Source: Macrocybe gigantea (Eukaryota; Basidiomycota; Agaricomycetes; Agaricales; Callistosporiaceae). Taken from it: 64,000 bases of DNA. Made by a program: the position numbers and the translations under genes. The notes under the pieces were generated by a model, which had not been told where the DNA came from, did not search any database, and worked only from the letters and a program-made list of their open reading frames with translations. This document shows positions 1 to 12,382 of the stretch, piece after piece (position 1 is the stretch's first letter; the number at the start of each line of letters is the position of its first letter). Location: contig SJRY01000253.1 in the NCBI GenBank assembly GCA_011319805.1, forward strand, positions 372,001 through 436,000, read 5' to 3'.

Positions 1-449
1 ACGGTGTGGTACGATGGTGGAGAAGTGCAGGCGCCGCGTGATTAGTGTCCGCCTCGTTGCTGTCTCTGACGTAAAAGATACATCATCAGCTGTGTTTTCT
101 CTTTGCGCATTATTCTCCTCGTGTTGGCCAGACTTGAAAACGTTGAAATGCAATCAAAAAAATGGACTTAGCACTAGAGATACGTACCAAGCATTCAAAA
201 TTTGAAATAAATGTTTCCGGGATTTATTTGCACTTATATCTGATAAGCTTTATTTGCTTCCGTCGAGAGGTGGGTGCTCGAATTTCAGAAGTAAACCATT
301 CCGACTACTCAGGTATCAGATACAGGTACAGGAAAATTCGTGTAAGAAAAGACATATGCTAAGAATCGACATATTGTGCATCTAACGGAACTCGTGTCCT
401 CTTCAGCATGGCAAAAGTGACATATCTAAAAAAGCTACGAAAGGAAAAT
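1..449. other. intergenic, no gene seen
   Basis: Short overlapping open frames occur on both strands, but none shows a recognisable domain, biased composition or splice structure. It is probably the 3' flank of the minus-strand gene that ends at 450. Confidence 0.4.
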
Positions 450-1403
450 CTAACATTCCATTGTCGCTAGCAGCCCGCTGAGTTCCTCTTCATTGACCTC
501 GCCTCGTGGTTCTAGGGGCAGGACAGCACCTATGAGCCATCCAAGTAATGGAATCACATTCTGCCCCTGAGCCTGCCGGACTGCACAAGCCCACCAGAAG
601 CGGGAACCGCTTGTCAGATCACAGCTGACAACAAAAGGGAATAACCGGAGGAGACCCACCTTTATAGCTTTCATATCGCTGCATAATCTGATCGATCTGT
701 ATGGTAGTATAAGGAAGAACATAGCCTCGTTCGATGCTCCTCTTGGCTGCCGCGGGGTCAGAAGGTAGTGCTTGAGGATCGGGGAGTTTAAACACTGACC
801 AGTCTCAAGAGAGTTCAGAAAAGTTGCTTCGGCATCAGGCGGAAGATCTTCGTGGTGCGATGGATACTCTGCGACATGAGACCAGAATTGTTCGGCGGAT
901 TTAATCTGTAGGCCTGTTTATGATTAGTGAGCCCAGATCTGCATTGTCTGACACAGACGACAAATGGGAAATACCTCTCTCCTCGGTCCAATCATACGTC
1001 GCCCATCGCTTCCTGGAATACATGCATATGACTGCTGCTTCGTCCGTGACGTCCGTAACTGTCATTTCCAAATCATCCGGTAATTGCGCTCTGGCCTCCG
1101 CATCCATGGAACGCGTGTGCTCCTCGCTGGCCTCTAAGACGTATTGCAAAGTGGTGGGATCGCAGATGTTCTCTGGTGTGAGTAGACGAAGGTCGCAGTT
1201 GTAATAATAAATGTCGCCATTAGGATGCATGTGCCTTGTCCACGGAGGAGGGACAGGTAGTTGACTGCGAAGTAAACGATCAGCTTTCGTCGGCGGGCAA
1301 CAAAGAACATGACTCACATCGACGCTGCTTGTCCCGCCCCTGGGTATCTTGTCGTGTCGAGGAAATCCAGGGTAGTGTCGTCGCCGCCATTGAAGAAAGC
1401 CAT
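450..1403 (-). CDS. WW-like domain protein, distant relative of the tandem pair at 42.8-49.5 kb
   Basis: The start at 1403 begins MAFFNGG. A short intron (GTGAGTCATG...CGCAG, about 1314 to 1260) joins it to an exon with a WW-like segment (VPPPWTRHMHPNGDIYYYN). A later exon (about 905 to 790) contains AEQFWSHVAEYPSHHEDLP, which matches YRYWSFMEAHPAHVHLP in the protein at 42.8-45.4 kb. The last exon ends near 450 with a region containing FWWACAVRQAQGQ and a short hydrophobic stretch. WW domains bind proline-rich ligands; here the second conserved tryptophan is not obvious, so binding is uncertain. The splice near 620-660 does not join in frame with any AG I can see; either a one-base loss lies there or I have missed an exon. 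Function unknown. Confidence 0.65.
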
Positions 1404-2642
1404 CTTGATTTGCTAGGTTGTGTTCTCTTTAGAGCGAGTCGAAAGTCGAAGTACCATCGTCAGGCGAAGGAGCCTTTTGTACCGTTGATTGGGCCAAAAA
1501 AAAGTTTGGAGGGCTCGGCTAAATCGAAATGAACGGGAGAAGGATGATTTCATAAAATGAAGAGGGAGAAAAAAAAAGAGTGACCTGTTGTTGGACAGAA
1601 ATGAAACGGAAAGACCACGCTTAGCGTGTCACAAGTGATGTGAGCGCCTACGCCTACCCTATCGGCGTTGCCACAGCCTGGCATGAGTTTTACATGGAAT
1701 GAGCCGCACTAGAGGAACTTGGCTACCGCAGGTGTGGAACGGCTCGGAAATTGACACCACAATGCACCTATGTCTAGGAAATAAAATGCCAAATAGAGTG
1801 GGAAGCCCGATTTCACGGAATCCGACCTAGCACCAATGTCGTGGCCTAGGCATGAGATTCCCTCCGTTTAAGGCAGTCTTTGTTGCGAAGCGCCGCGGCC
1901 TTGGAAAAAAAAAGGTATGATTTGTTAGAATCCAGAAACATCCAGATTTCATGTTATAATTCAATACGGTTTTGTCGTTTCTTGCATTCATAGTACACAT
2001 GTGCATACTTGAATTAAAGAGGTTATAATACACATATCCTATTAATCGACAACATCAGACGTCATGCTCCTGAAGTCGTCCGAAAAGTGAAGAGCAAACC
2101 GTTCACGAAGTACGGAAATCGCAACGCTTCACGTAAACTGTACAATAACTTGGATCACCCTGCAAAAACGTGGAACAACTTCAGAGGCAAACAAAAGACC
2201 GGTTTGATGGCTAAATACGGCGGGGTCGGAGGAGAGTAGTCAGCGGGATAGCGTCAGGTATTGGAGGATAATTCCATAACTCTGAGGTCACAACCACAGG
2301 GATGCTAAGAACAGGGGCACTTCTGAGTGCAAGGAAGTACGCACCTGAATGAACTTAGTCGACGCATATACCTGAGGATATGCAACATCATCCTATATCC
2401 ATGAATGAATCGCCAGCGCATGAAACATGTTGAGAGGGCGGCCGATCATCTCCCGCTTTCGAACCACCAGTACGGCTCCCAACCTCGAAAGCACGGGTTG
2501 AGCCCGTCAAGACCGAGCATCACCCTGAATGAAACACATAGCGTTAAGACGGATTCAATGGATAAATCTTGTTGCTGTAATGGTGCTGTACACATTGGCA
2601 TTTGCACTGCAATGGACAAACCAGTCCGTCATTTACGGAAAA
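1404..2642. other. intergenic, 1.2 kb, no gene seen
   Basis: Open frames here are short and have no recognisable domain. The region holds the 5' flank of the WW-like gene and the 3' flank of the long coiled-coil gene. Homopolymer A runs lie at about 1496-1504, 1570-1579 and 1904-1913. Confidence 0.4.
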
Positions 2643-5600
2643 TTATGAAACAGAAAATTGTGTTGGCGTTGGACGGACGGCATTTGAAGGTGAGATGGCC
2701 GCATTAATGGGAGGTAGGGATGTAGAATGTTTGGTATCCTCTGGATGTGTCGCATCTTCAATATCAGGGTCAGGCTCACCATCCGCATCGTCTTCTCCTT
2801 CTGCATCTGTATCCTGTTCGTCGTCTTGAAGGTCTCGGGAAGAAGAGCGTAATCTCGGCGCAAGGGTCAGATCCGAGTCAGGAGCATCATGTGCAGTTGG
2901 CGAAGGAAGCTGGTGTTGCTCTGGCGAGTGAAGGATTGGGTCAGTACACGCAGGTGCCTCATCGTTCCGATTAGCTCCATTGCTCAACGAGGTCTTATGC
3001 TGCACCACGTTACTTCGGGAATTCCGCCAATCCGAATCTGGGGTGAGAGAAGCACCAGCAGGGTCATCTGCTCTTTGTTCGACGACATTACGTCGATCCC
3101 GTTCTTCATCGTCATGCACAACTTCCTCCATAGGTTGTGGGTTGATCCGCTGAACAGCGGCATCGTTGTGATCCGTGCCTTTTGCGCTGTTAACCACTAG
3201 CTGGATGGCATTCGCGTCGGCCGCGTTATCTGGAATATCCTCGTTGACGTCGTTTGGCTCCTCGGACATCACCCTGCCAACCGTCGCTTCGCGTACGGTC
3301 TGGACCGCAGAATGATCACGCCCAAAATTTCGATCAGGATGAACACCTCGTGGCAAATCGTCATCATCGTTTCCACTTTCCTGTCCTGAAGGTCTTTGTG
3401 GGGCAGTGAGTGCATCATCGTTTTCCGAGGCTAAAGCGTGTAGACGTGAGATTAATCTGATATTTTCTCCTTGGTGTGACACGGCTTCAGATACTCTGTC
3501 TGCCACCCGGTCGTTCCACGATATGTGACGAGGGATTGGATGAGAATGAGTCACGACCTCACTCAATGTTCTCGTCGAAGGATGAATATTATCATCGATA
3601 ACGTCCATTACGTCCATTCGCCTGGATCGCGGGGGCGATATCATGCGAGGTACTGAGGATCCCGCTTGGTCTGGACCAGTGGTGCTGCTCATAGCCGACT
3701 TCTTCTGACCGCCTCTGGTGCGGGATCGACGTAGGAGCATCATGGAAGAAGGCACGGCCGTTTCTTTATCTCGGCCCGCGTCCTTGGTCCTCGCCTTTCC
3801 CTTCCCCTTTCCTGCGCCAGTCGCACGGTTTGGAGGGCGATCTGCCTCCCCATCATTCTCGTCGTCAACATTAAACTCACCAGCAGACGATTCCTTTCCG
3901 ATCTCCGTCCTCGACGTGCCCGTCATGTTCTCGACCTGATGATGATCGGAAGAGCTGAACGCCGCCGCTTGATCAGCCAGCACATCCAATGCGCTTCTGA
4001 CCCTTCCTAGCCCTTGCCCAGATCCCGAAGCGCATGCGTTTGAGATATCGATAGTGGCATCATGCTGTTCGATTAGCCGAGCGGACGTGGGAGTCATCGA
4101 TGGCGATGTGATTTTCCTTCTTTTCGGTGCGGGACTCTCAGGAGGATCCTGGGCAGCTGAATCCATTCGCTTGCCATTCGGATCGTTTCTGCGGCCGTCC
4201 TTGTCCATCATCCTCGCCGCGTCCAGAAGGGACGCAAGCGGTGTCGATTGAGTGCTGCTGGGACCTGAGTGTCGAGGATCAAATCGGGGTCAGAGTGCCT
4301 GGGCGTCACTGGGTTTGTTCCCAGTGTGTGCATTGTCTCTCCAGACACAGACCAATAGGGACTAGGGGCAGCATGGAGTGATCGCCTCGGGCTGGGGTCC
4401 GCGAAATGTCCATAAGAAGGAAAGCGGGATTCAGCGCCTGCGGTGATGTCTGCGATCCAAGCCCGGAAATCTTGGTAAATCTATCTTCCACGTCGCTTCC
4501 ACTGCTAAACGAAGCAGCCACGAAATTTCCAATACCCCGTTTCGGTGTTCTCGGACTGGCTGCCGCGAAAGAGGCGCTCTGAGTAGGATTAGGGCCAGTC
4601 CTCCAGTGATAAAGCGCACTGCTCGGCCTTTCGCTCACCGCTTCAGATTCCCTGGTAGCGTGCTCCGCAATTTCCTTCTTTTGCAGCTCCTCGGCGTGCT
4701 GACTCTTGAGATAGCCAGTCATGGTATTGACGCGCTCCCTACCGATCTTGCGCGCCGCCAGTAGAAGATGCTCAGCTCGTGCATCTGAAGTGAGAGTCGT
4801 ACCTGGAACATGACGTCTCGCTTTAGAACGCTGTTTGCGGGGAGGCATCGGAGTTGGCATTTCGTTTATTGTCTCTGTTACTATTGAACGAGAGTATGGA
4901 GAAGCTGAGGTGCCTGGGGTATGCGAAGTGGTGGAGAGCTTAGCGGGGGAGAATGGTGAGGTGACAGCAGACAGGTTTCTTCCTGACACTGGAGTAGAGA
5001 GTGGTGTGTTGGAGTCCATCGTGTTCTGCGCCACAGCATTCTGCCCGGAAGATTGCCTGTCCCGTTCAGCCTCTGAAATTCTCCCATTGCTCATATCTTG
5101 TTCATCTCCCGTAGTGGCGGACAGTACTTGGTTTCTGTTCTCTTTCCTCTTCTTCAGTTTCAACTTGCTGACATGTTGACTGGGAAGAGAAGGATAGGGC
5201 ATGGATTGCAGGTGGGTAGCAAGGTGAGTGAGGGAGGTACTGCCGGATCCGTTGGTCGCCAAGTGAAAGGGCTCCATCAATAGCACAGGTCGCAGCTTAG
5301 CGAGTTCCAATTCCAACGTACGCAGTCTTGCATGGTTTTCCAGTAGCTGCAAGTGGCACAGATTAAGCCTGTGTTCAATATCGTCGAATTTTGAAGGTAG
5401 AAGACAAAGGTTTACCTTGTCACGAAGAGCTTTGTTATCAAATTCCAACACGGCATTAATGCGTTCCGAGTCCTATTGTTTACCTGCTCAGTCACAACGA
5501 TGCAATCGCGACGACAAATGATATGCTATAGTGGTTCCGCCGCATACCTGGTCACGAGAAGAATTGTCAAATCTCTTCCAGTGGGAAAGAAGGGCCTCCG

Positions 5601-6139
5601 CGGTCCTAGACCAACTATCTTTCTCCGCCTCCCATCGTTCCTTCTCTTCCTCGGCCTCACGCAAGATATAGTCACATTGCGTCGTCAAGTCAGATATTGT
5701 CTCCGCTTGTCTGTCTAGTTGAGCGGTTCCCAGACTGGCCGCATCCGTTAGCCTTATGACCTGGATACAGTATACGCATGAGCCATTTGGAGCCATTCAG
5801 ATTAAGGCTTAGAGTGACAGTTTGGGAAAAAAGGACAGATGGGTAGTGAACTGGCGGCATTGGGCAAAAGAAAATGAGACACACCATCTCAGCAAGTTCC
5901 CTCTCCCGAGATGTAACAGATTCGCTTGTCCCTTCCCTGGGTAATGACACAATCCCCATCTCAACGATTCTTTGCCTCATTCTTGCAATCTCCGCTGCAG
6001 TAAGAGGCTCAGGGTTGCCAGAATCTGCAAATGCTGTATTTCCTGAGGTGGAGAGGTCCGTTCTCGGAGCTGGAGACGGCGAGACCGAGCGAATAATGTC
6101 GGATAACGCGAGCGGTGGCAATGGGTCATCTTGCGCCAT
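2643..6139 (-). CDS. long coiled-coil and low-complexity protein, unrecognised
   Basis: I assemble at least five exons. The start at 6139 begins MAQDDPLPPLALSDI. The exon ending ...RELAEM joins, over an intron with donor GTGTCTCATT and acceptor TATCCAG, to VIRLTDAASLGTAQ. Charged heptad-like sequence (QAETISDLTTQ, REAEEEKERWEAEKD) follows, then SERINAVLEFDNKALRDK and LENHARLRTLELELAKL, giving a coiled coil over roughly residues 90-230. The rest is Ser/Pro/Thr-rich. Near 4350-4255 an intron with donor GTCTGTGTCT joins ...MLPLVPIG to PSSTQSTPLASLLDAARMM, bringing in the large 3' exon. A basic cluster (APKRRKI) and RRSRTRGGQKK could be nuclear signals. The acidic tail ends near 2643. I do not recognise the family; a scaffold or nuclear role is a guess. 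Confidence 0.7.
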
Positions 6140-6813
6140 TAGTAAAGCAATAGTCGATCGTTCCTTCGTGCCAGAATGTCGTCAAATGGTATGAATCGGG
6201 TTACGAAGTCAATATGAATGGTTTGGGATCAATACGACACTCTGTTTCGATCAGGATGAGGGCTGCAACGGAAAAGGACGACGACGGCGAACCAGGCGTT
6301 CGTTGTCAAAATCGTGTTCGAACAAATAAGGTGCAACAACCTGGCGCCGCGACTGATCACGTGAGACGACCTTCCTGCCTAAATTGGTAGCGAGCTCCAG
6401 CCAGTGCTGAAAACGCCACGACAACTGGAGTGTTAAGAACTGATATCAAGTTCAGATTAATGAGGGGCACTTTCTAGCTAGACTCCAGTAATAACTCCAT
6501 GCTACAGAAACCAGGTATGGTAAAGACAAAGCATCGTAAAACAACATATATCGTCGGATACAAGGAGGAATGGGAGAATCCTGAAGGCCTAATGAAAACA
6601 ACAAACACGGAAGAGCTAAAACTAGAACGAGAGGATAAGAAAAAAAAAACAACAACAACCGTGTAAAAGAAGGAAGATGGTCATGGGATGAGCCGAATAA
6701 ATAGAGAATGGATGGCGTCGGGGAATATATCGGAATGTCTATTATAAAACGCAATGGCGAGCAGGAAAGGAATGTCGAGGAGTATTCTCAAATGGCAGTG
6801 CGAGATCCGATTG
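6140..6813. other. intergenic between two minus-strand genes
   Basis: It holds the promoter side of the coiled-coil gene and the 3' flank of the hydrolase. No ORF in it has recognisable domains. A purine-rich stretch lies around 6620-6660. Confidence 0.4.
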
Positions 6814-8368
6814 TCATCGCTTTTGCTCGAAGAATTCAAGGACAGCGTTAGCAACTTCGCTCGCGTGACTGATAGTCAGGTCATGTCCAGCGCTTTCAAT
6901 CGTAATCATTTTCGAACGAGCTTGCGTTGACGGAGAAAGACGAGAGAAGATGAGCGGGGCATAGCGGGGGTTGACCGTATTGTCTTTCGTTCCCTGTGTC
7001 TAACGTCAACAACAGACTGTCATAGAGAGAATAATAAACGTACATGAATGATCAGTACAGCCCTTTTATCGCTGTTGAACGAAGCGGATGACAAGGCTGG
7101 GCCTTGGCCACGGATGGGTCCGTCCCTCAATGACGAAGATAGCGCAGCATTGTAACCTGTCAAATGGGCAGATTGCAGGCGCACTATCTAATTGACCAGG
7201 AAAAGTGCAATAGTAGCAAGGGTTGAGTACAAAATCGAGACATCGAGTCGGGTCTCCCGGAAGGAACGAACCTCGGTTACTGAACTGTTTTCATTTGCGG
7301 GCATCGACTCTGGAACGAGGTACGTGTTTGAGGAATCCGAGGGCGATTTCGCATTAGTGATAAGACGCTGCAAGTACATCTACGTTCCTGACGTAAGAAA
7401 ACATGTCAGGCATGAGAACAGTTTGATAGAAGCTCACCCTGACTGGGCTGCTAGACGCCAACGTCTGAATAACCGGTGATGACATGAACTTGGCTGTGCG
7501 AGAGAGATCGTTGGCCTAACCGAGGAAATGAATAAATTCTAGAATTCACATGTAATTCAAGCCCAGTAATTGGCTCACCTCCATGAGCCCTGCCGAAGCA
7601 ATTAGAATGACCTTGTCATCAACGAGGTGAGGAAATGCAGCAGTGAATGCTGTAGCGATGCCTCCCCCCTGCCGTGGACCACGGCATCAGCGACAGAGTC
7701 GGAAATATCGAAAAACCGCAGCAGACCATTGACACACCGGCGATGATAGCTTTGTCCCATTTGAGATATTGCATGAGTAGTGCGAGTTGCGTCGTGTACA
7801 GACTTGCATCGTAAGTTGTCTGCGGGGCGTCAGAATAACCGCGACCGTATAAATCTATTGACCGGTATTCAGTTTCACGGCGTGACTGATAGCAAATGTT
7901 ACACGCTTACCATATACTAGGACACGATAGCCCCGAGAGGCAAGCTTTGGGGCTACGTCCTTCCATATCATGGCGGGAATTGAAAGGCCATGAATTAAGA
8001 CAACCTGGATGAACAAAGTGAAGTGATTGTGCTCGATAACAATCCGGAACAAACCTTTTTGCCTTTCTCTGGACCAAGCAACCAATATCGGACCTACAAA
8101 CGAACCATTAACGAATCACGATTGAGACCGAACGAATTTACCAACTTACCCTGCCGAATGGAAATGAAGCGTAACCACCCCCTGGATAGAAATCTTCGGG
8201 ATAAATAGACCAAGATTTACAGTCTCGGGGGAGGCTCGCAAGCGACGGGTGAACGTAAACTGCCTCCGGTGGCTTTGGAAAGGCCGCCAATAGATATGTA
8301 GTTATGAGCAGCGGCGGCAAGACGAGTAGCGAGAGCGTTAAGCACTGAAACGGGTTCGACACGAGCAT
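6814..8368 (-). CDS. membrane-anchored alpha/beta hydrolase
   Basis: The start at 8368 gives MLVSNPFQ followed by a hydrophobic segment at residues about 8-30 that looks like an uncleaved signal anchor. The alpha/beta hydrolase fold begins with VVLIHGLSIPAMIW, with HG near the oxyanion hole. The nucleophile elbow GVSMGG is split by an intron (GTCTGCTGCGG...CGGCAG, about 7740-7672). The acid is probably the Asp in GTKDNTVNP and the histidine lies in ESAGHDLT close to the end at 6814. The catalytic triad is therefore complete. At least six short introns are used. The substrate cannot be read from sequence; related fungal proteins are called lipases, epoxide hydrolases or generic hydrolases. The frame is intact where I checked it. 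Confidence 0.85.
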
Positions 8369-8730
8369 GTTTCGCGAGAGGCAGTATGGATAATAACTGC
8401 CAGATCCAATACGCTTCGATATCGACGTTGGGAATGAAAACAGAGCTGCTTTGACGTCTCCGTGAGACACGAATGTTCTGCACGATTGGCTCGCACGTGA
8501 CAGCGTGACCGAGAATGCTCGGAAAAAAGCAACAGTCCACCGACACCCACATTGCCACTGCTCCCCATCACGCACGCTAGAAATGAGCACCAGCATTTAA
8601 GCACTGCTTTTACTTCTGTTCTATGAAATCATCTCGTTTGGCTTCGAGGTTCAGCCGAAGGTCCCGGAGAAATAGTCATCTTGCGATCAACAACCCCAAT
8701 AATCATTTGATCCCCAAATAACCTTTCAGC
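8369..8730. promoter_or_regulatory. shared 5' region of the hydrolase and the F-box gene
   Basis: The hydrolase (start 8368, minus) and the F-box gene (start 8731, plus) are divergent with about 360 bp between start codons, so both promoters must lie here. I see no clear TATA box and no third gene. Confidence 0.45.
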
Positions 8731-10047
8731 ATGGATGCCAGCAGACTTCCACCCGAGCTGTGGTTGAGGATATTCCGTCTAGCCACGCTCACGGACAAGT
8801 CGTACAAACGGTTTCAGATCGATTATTACCCCTTTGAACATCGGCCAGATGAAGCAGAACAGGCGGCGTTGAACGAAGCAGATGCCATCGCCACATCTTT
8901 GGTGCTGGTATGTCGTGCATGGAGGCAACTTGCCCTCCCCTTCCTATATGAGATCGTCCACTTGAAACATGGGGCACTCGGCCTCCTAGAGGCTCTGCAG
9001 CAGGGCTATGGTCACTGGACCAGATGCCTGGAACTCTCAGTCATAGAATACGAGGATCTATCGCATCCTGTCACACCCCTCCACATCCTTCTATTGTGCC
9101 CGAACGTGGAAATCCTGGTGAAGTGCGATGACGACCTCCTTCCACACTATCTCGCAACAACCGACTTGTCGCGTATCAGGCGTTTCGATTGGTGGTCTCC
9201 CAGATACCGTGATGGAAACCACAGATTCGAAACTCAGGACGATGATCACACCCGTGGAGTTGGCCTCCTGATTGATTTTTTATCGAAAGCGCACAACCTA
9301 CAGTACCTATCCCTCGGACAACGATGGAATTCTGCCAATTTTTCTTTCGATGAACCCAGCAGGCTTGACCTCCCTTCGTTGACAATTCTGAGAGCAGAGA
9401 ATTTAGATCCTGGCCTACGCACGGACTTGGACTCGTGGTCACTTCCCAACCTTAAATATCTCGTCATGGATTCGTGCCTTGTGTGGGGCCTCCAATCGCA
9501 GCTGGTTCAGAATCCATCAATAGAAGTAATCGAAATGACGGACGATCTGGGCTTCCTGGATGGTGGTGTCCTCGAATATGTATTGAAGGTTTGCAATAAC
9601 CTTCGAGAACTGAACTATTGCGTCGAATATGTCGAGCCACTATCAATTCTTTCCAATCCACATCACGCTTTGAAGACGATACGATTGGATTCCCGACCAA
9701 ATCCGACCATTCGATTCTCAGCGGCGCGACCTGCGTCGGCATCCGCAGTGGCAGAGGTCGTGGAGCATGTCCAAGCACATTTCGCCACGTTTACTCGGGC
9801 CAATTTCCCTGCCCTCGAGCGTGTCGTTCTCCATGGCGAATGGTCCGAAATATTGGACAGCTTCATGAATGACCCTTCCGCTTGCAGTGCCATGATAAAC
9901 GACGATATACGGCTGGAGATCGCAGATCCGGGGGTTTGGAGGACTGAAATTCGCCGTGGCGTAAGAGCTATGTCTGCAGGGACCCTTTACATGCAGCAGC
10001 CTCATCATTTCTTCCATTCACCCCTCACCCCAAATCTGCTGTTTTGA
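8731..10047 (+). CDS. F-box protein with degenerate leucine-rich repeats
   Basis: An intact single-exon gene of 438 residues. The N-terminus LPPELWLRIFRLAT followed by SLVLVCRAWRQLALPFLYE is a typical agaricomycete F-box, which binds Skp1 in SCF ubiquitin ligases. Irregular leucine-rich segments follow (LLCPNVEILVKCDDD, HNLQYLSLGQRW, LPSLTILRAENL, LPNLKYLVMD, CNNLRELNY, FPALERVVLHGEW), which usually recognise the substrate. The target is unknown. It is the best-preserved member of a small local family: a dead copy follows directly at 10.3 kb and a related gene lies at 15.2-16.5 kb. Confidence 0.88.
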   Translation: MDASRLPPELWLRIFRLATLTDKSYKRFQIDYYPFEHRPDEAEQAALNEADAIATSLVLVCRAWRQLALPFLYEIVHLKHGALGLLEALQQGYGHWTRCLELSVIEYEDLSHPVTPLHILLLCPNVEILVKCDDDLLPHYLATTDLSRIRRFDWWSPRYRDGNHRFETQDDDHTRGVGLLIDFLSKAHNLQYLSLGQRWNSANFSFDEPSRLDLPSLTILRAENLDPGLRTDLDSWSLPNLKYLVMDSCLVWGLQSQLVQNPSIEVIEMTDDLGFLDGGVLEYVLKVCNNLRELNYCVEYVEPLSILSNPHHALKTIRLDSRPNPTIRFSAARPASASAVAEVVEHVQAHFATFTRANFPALERVVLHGEWSEILDSFMNDPSACSAMINDDIRLEIADPGVWRTEIRRGVRAMSAGTLYMQQPHHFFHSPLTPNLLF

Positions 10048-10332
10048 CAGTAGACCCCGGCATCGTTGTTCACGGCCAATGCAACCATTTACATACACAA
10101 CCCCTCCATGACCTGCCAGTGGACCTTGACTGAAAACATTGAACGATTCTAACCATAAACAGAAAAGCGCCCTCGTTCGCCAGGTCATAAAGACCTCTTT
10201 TGTTTGCCATGTTTGCAGGTCATAAAAGTGTTAAGGGCCAGCAACGTGTTTAGGGTTCAAAGCGATACATTATAGTCTGCTCTCGCCGCAATCCATTCCC
10301 CTTAAGTCGCAAGCAGAGCACTGCACAGCAGA

Positions 10333-11738
10333 ATGGCTAAAGCTTTGCCTTCGGAAATTATGGTTCGAATATTCCGTTTCGCTGTCGAAACTCCGCTCAC
10401 GTACAGGCTGTTCGAATGCGAATATCATCCATCCCACAACCCTCGAACCCCGAAGATAGCGGACGAACCCGCTCTCAAGGAGAGTGCTCGCACTGTTCAT
10501 GCTCTGGTTCACGTTCATCATGCATAGCGAAGCCACGCCTTTATATTCGCTATGAGATCTTCTAGATGCGGCATCATAGCACGGCGACCATGCTTCGGTC
10601 TCTGAAGCGCTCTACAATGCTCGGTGGACGGATGAAAGCCGGCTATGGCCATTAGGTCAAACGGCTCGAACCGAGGACACCTGCATCACCACTCCCACTC
10701 ATACTCCCCGCCAAGCTTTATGCTGCCGTCAACGATCCTAATGATCATCTTTTGCCAAGCATCTGGGATGGTCCTTTATTCCTCTGCGATTCATGGGTTG
10801 GAGCCACAATGAAGCCGGCTATGCAGGCACGTATTTGTGCGAACTTGAATTGCTAGGTTACCTTCGCTAGTGATATCAAATATTATCCCAAGCTGGAAAT
10901 TTTGGTGAAAACTGTGGATGATCACCTCGCACATTCGCTCGCAAACATCGACTTATTGACCATTCAGAGGTTCGACTACTGGGCTTCTTCGAGAAGCAAT
11001 GGAACCGAGCTATCTCAAAAAAAACCCTCAAACCGTAAACAGAGATTGTGGATTTCAATTCCTGGTCGAGGCGCTGCCCAAGATGCGCCACTTGCAACAT
11101 CTATCCATTATGGAGCAGTGTGAATTATATGAAACTGCTCCCAAAATGATCCTGCCTTCCGTGAAGATGCTCAGGTTGAAGCACACCTTACACACTGAGA
11201 CCTCATAATGGCCGTCGCCCAGCCCCCAGAACATAATTGTAGACCCTGGGATCTTTTTCGCTTCTGTGGTCACTGCTGATAGAGCAGTCGTCCCTCCCGC
11301 GTTGTTGAGTTTCTGGTGGGCCCAGAGCTTTCCAAGTCCGATTGTCTGATTTCCCTGCTCGAACCTTGTCCCGCTCTGGAGGAGCTTTGTTATTGCATAG
11401 AGGATCTAGCCCCGCCTCAACGCATCGTCAAACGCTGCTCCTTACTCAAGACTGTCCAGCTGAATTCGAGGAAAGATCTTTATCTTTCATTGATCCTTGG
11501 AAGCAGTTCATGCATTAAGGCTCACTTTTCCGCGTTCATAGGGCCGACTTTTCTGTCCCTCTTGAGGATAATTCTGCATGGTGGTTGGTCGGAAACATTC
11601 AACCAGAAAAGAATCATACGTATTCCACTTCGCATCAGACTTCAAGAACAGAAGGCATCAAGCTTCAATTCGCGGACTCGGAGGTGTGGGTATATCTATG
11701 TTCATGTCTTTGGAAAGATTGTATGTACTGAATCCTAG
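10333..11738 (+). pseudogene. ruined tandem copy of the F-box gene
   Basis: The first 60 codons open like the upstream gene (LPSEIMVRIFRFAVETP then FECEYHPSHN), but a stop is reached at 10527. Later pieces of the same protein reappear in shifting frames: LRYDDHLAHSL-like sequence near 10915, MRHLQHLSIMEQ near 11080, CPALEELCYCIEDLAPP near 11370 and LLRIILHGGWSE near 11560. Those match the upstream segments CNNLRELNYCVEYVEP and LERVVLHGEWSE in the same order. Several stops and frame changes mean it cannot make a full protein. It is best read as a tandem duplicate that decayed. Confidence 0.8.
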
Positions 11739-12382
11739 TATCATATTCCACTGACATCCACGTCATACTTCGCATGAACTTTCAATTGTACGTGACTGTA
11801 CCATGAATGCTGCTCAACCACAAATGCTGCTCATCCTTCTGTACATGTCATGCATTGATTTGCTATTGATACGCAGAGAAATGCACTTAACAATTAACGA
11901 ATCTTGGCCGAATAGCACGAATGGGTTTGGATACCATAATTAGAGCTTGTGCTGTCCTGACTCGGAAGTATTCTTAGCTCTCAGAAGCAACCCCCTCATA
12001 TGTGGCCGTTATATAGAACCACACTGTAATGGACGTGACCTGGTGTGCATCTGGCCAGAAAAGCAGCACTCACGGGGACCCACCTCAGTGCAACTTATTT
12101 CTACCATACTAAGGTTTTGGCAGGACCGGTTGTTGGCATGCGGTACTAATAATGGAGAAATTGGATTGAAATTCCCCGCCAGTTCCAAACCGCTGATGTT
12201 TCACCCAGGCACCGAAAGGCTATGACGGCAAGGCTACCCTGACTATGTGAGCACGTTCGCCGGAGCTATCATGACAGGTCATTGCCACAAGTCCCATAGG
12301 TGATGAATAAAAAGGAACGCTTCGCACCGTCTGGGATCCCCACAACGTTACTGTCGACGGTGACACAGGAGCTTATTTTGCC
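11739..12382. other. intergenic, no gene seen
   Basis: No ORF with recognisable domains. The right part is the promoter region of the DUF1399 gene that starts at 12383. Confidence 0.4.

Noticed and set aside
1236..1317. A start at 1317 (MSHVLCC) for the first WW-like gene
   Set aside because: The sequence from this Met is an intron with GTGAGTCATG donor and CGCAG acceptor; an upstream exon from 1403 joins in phase.
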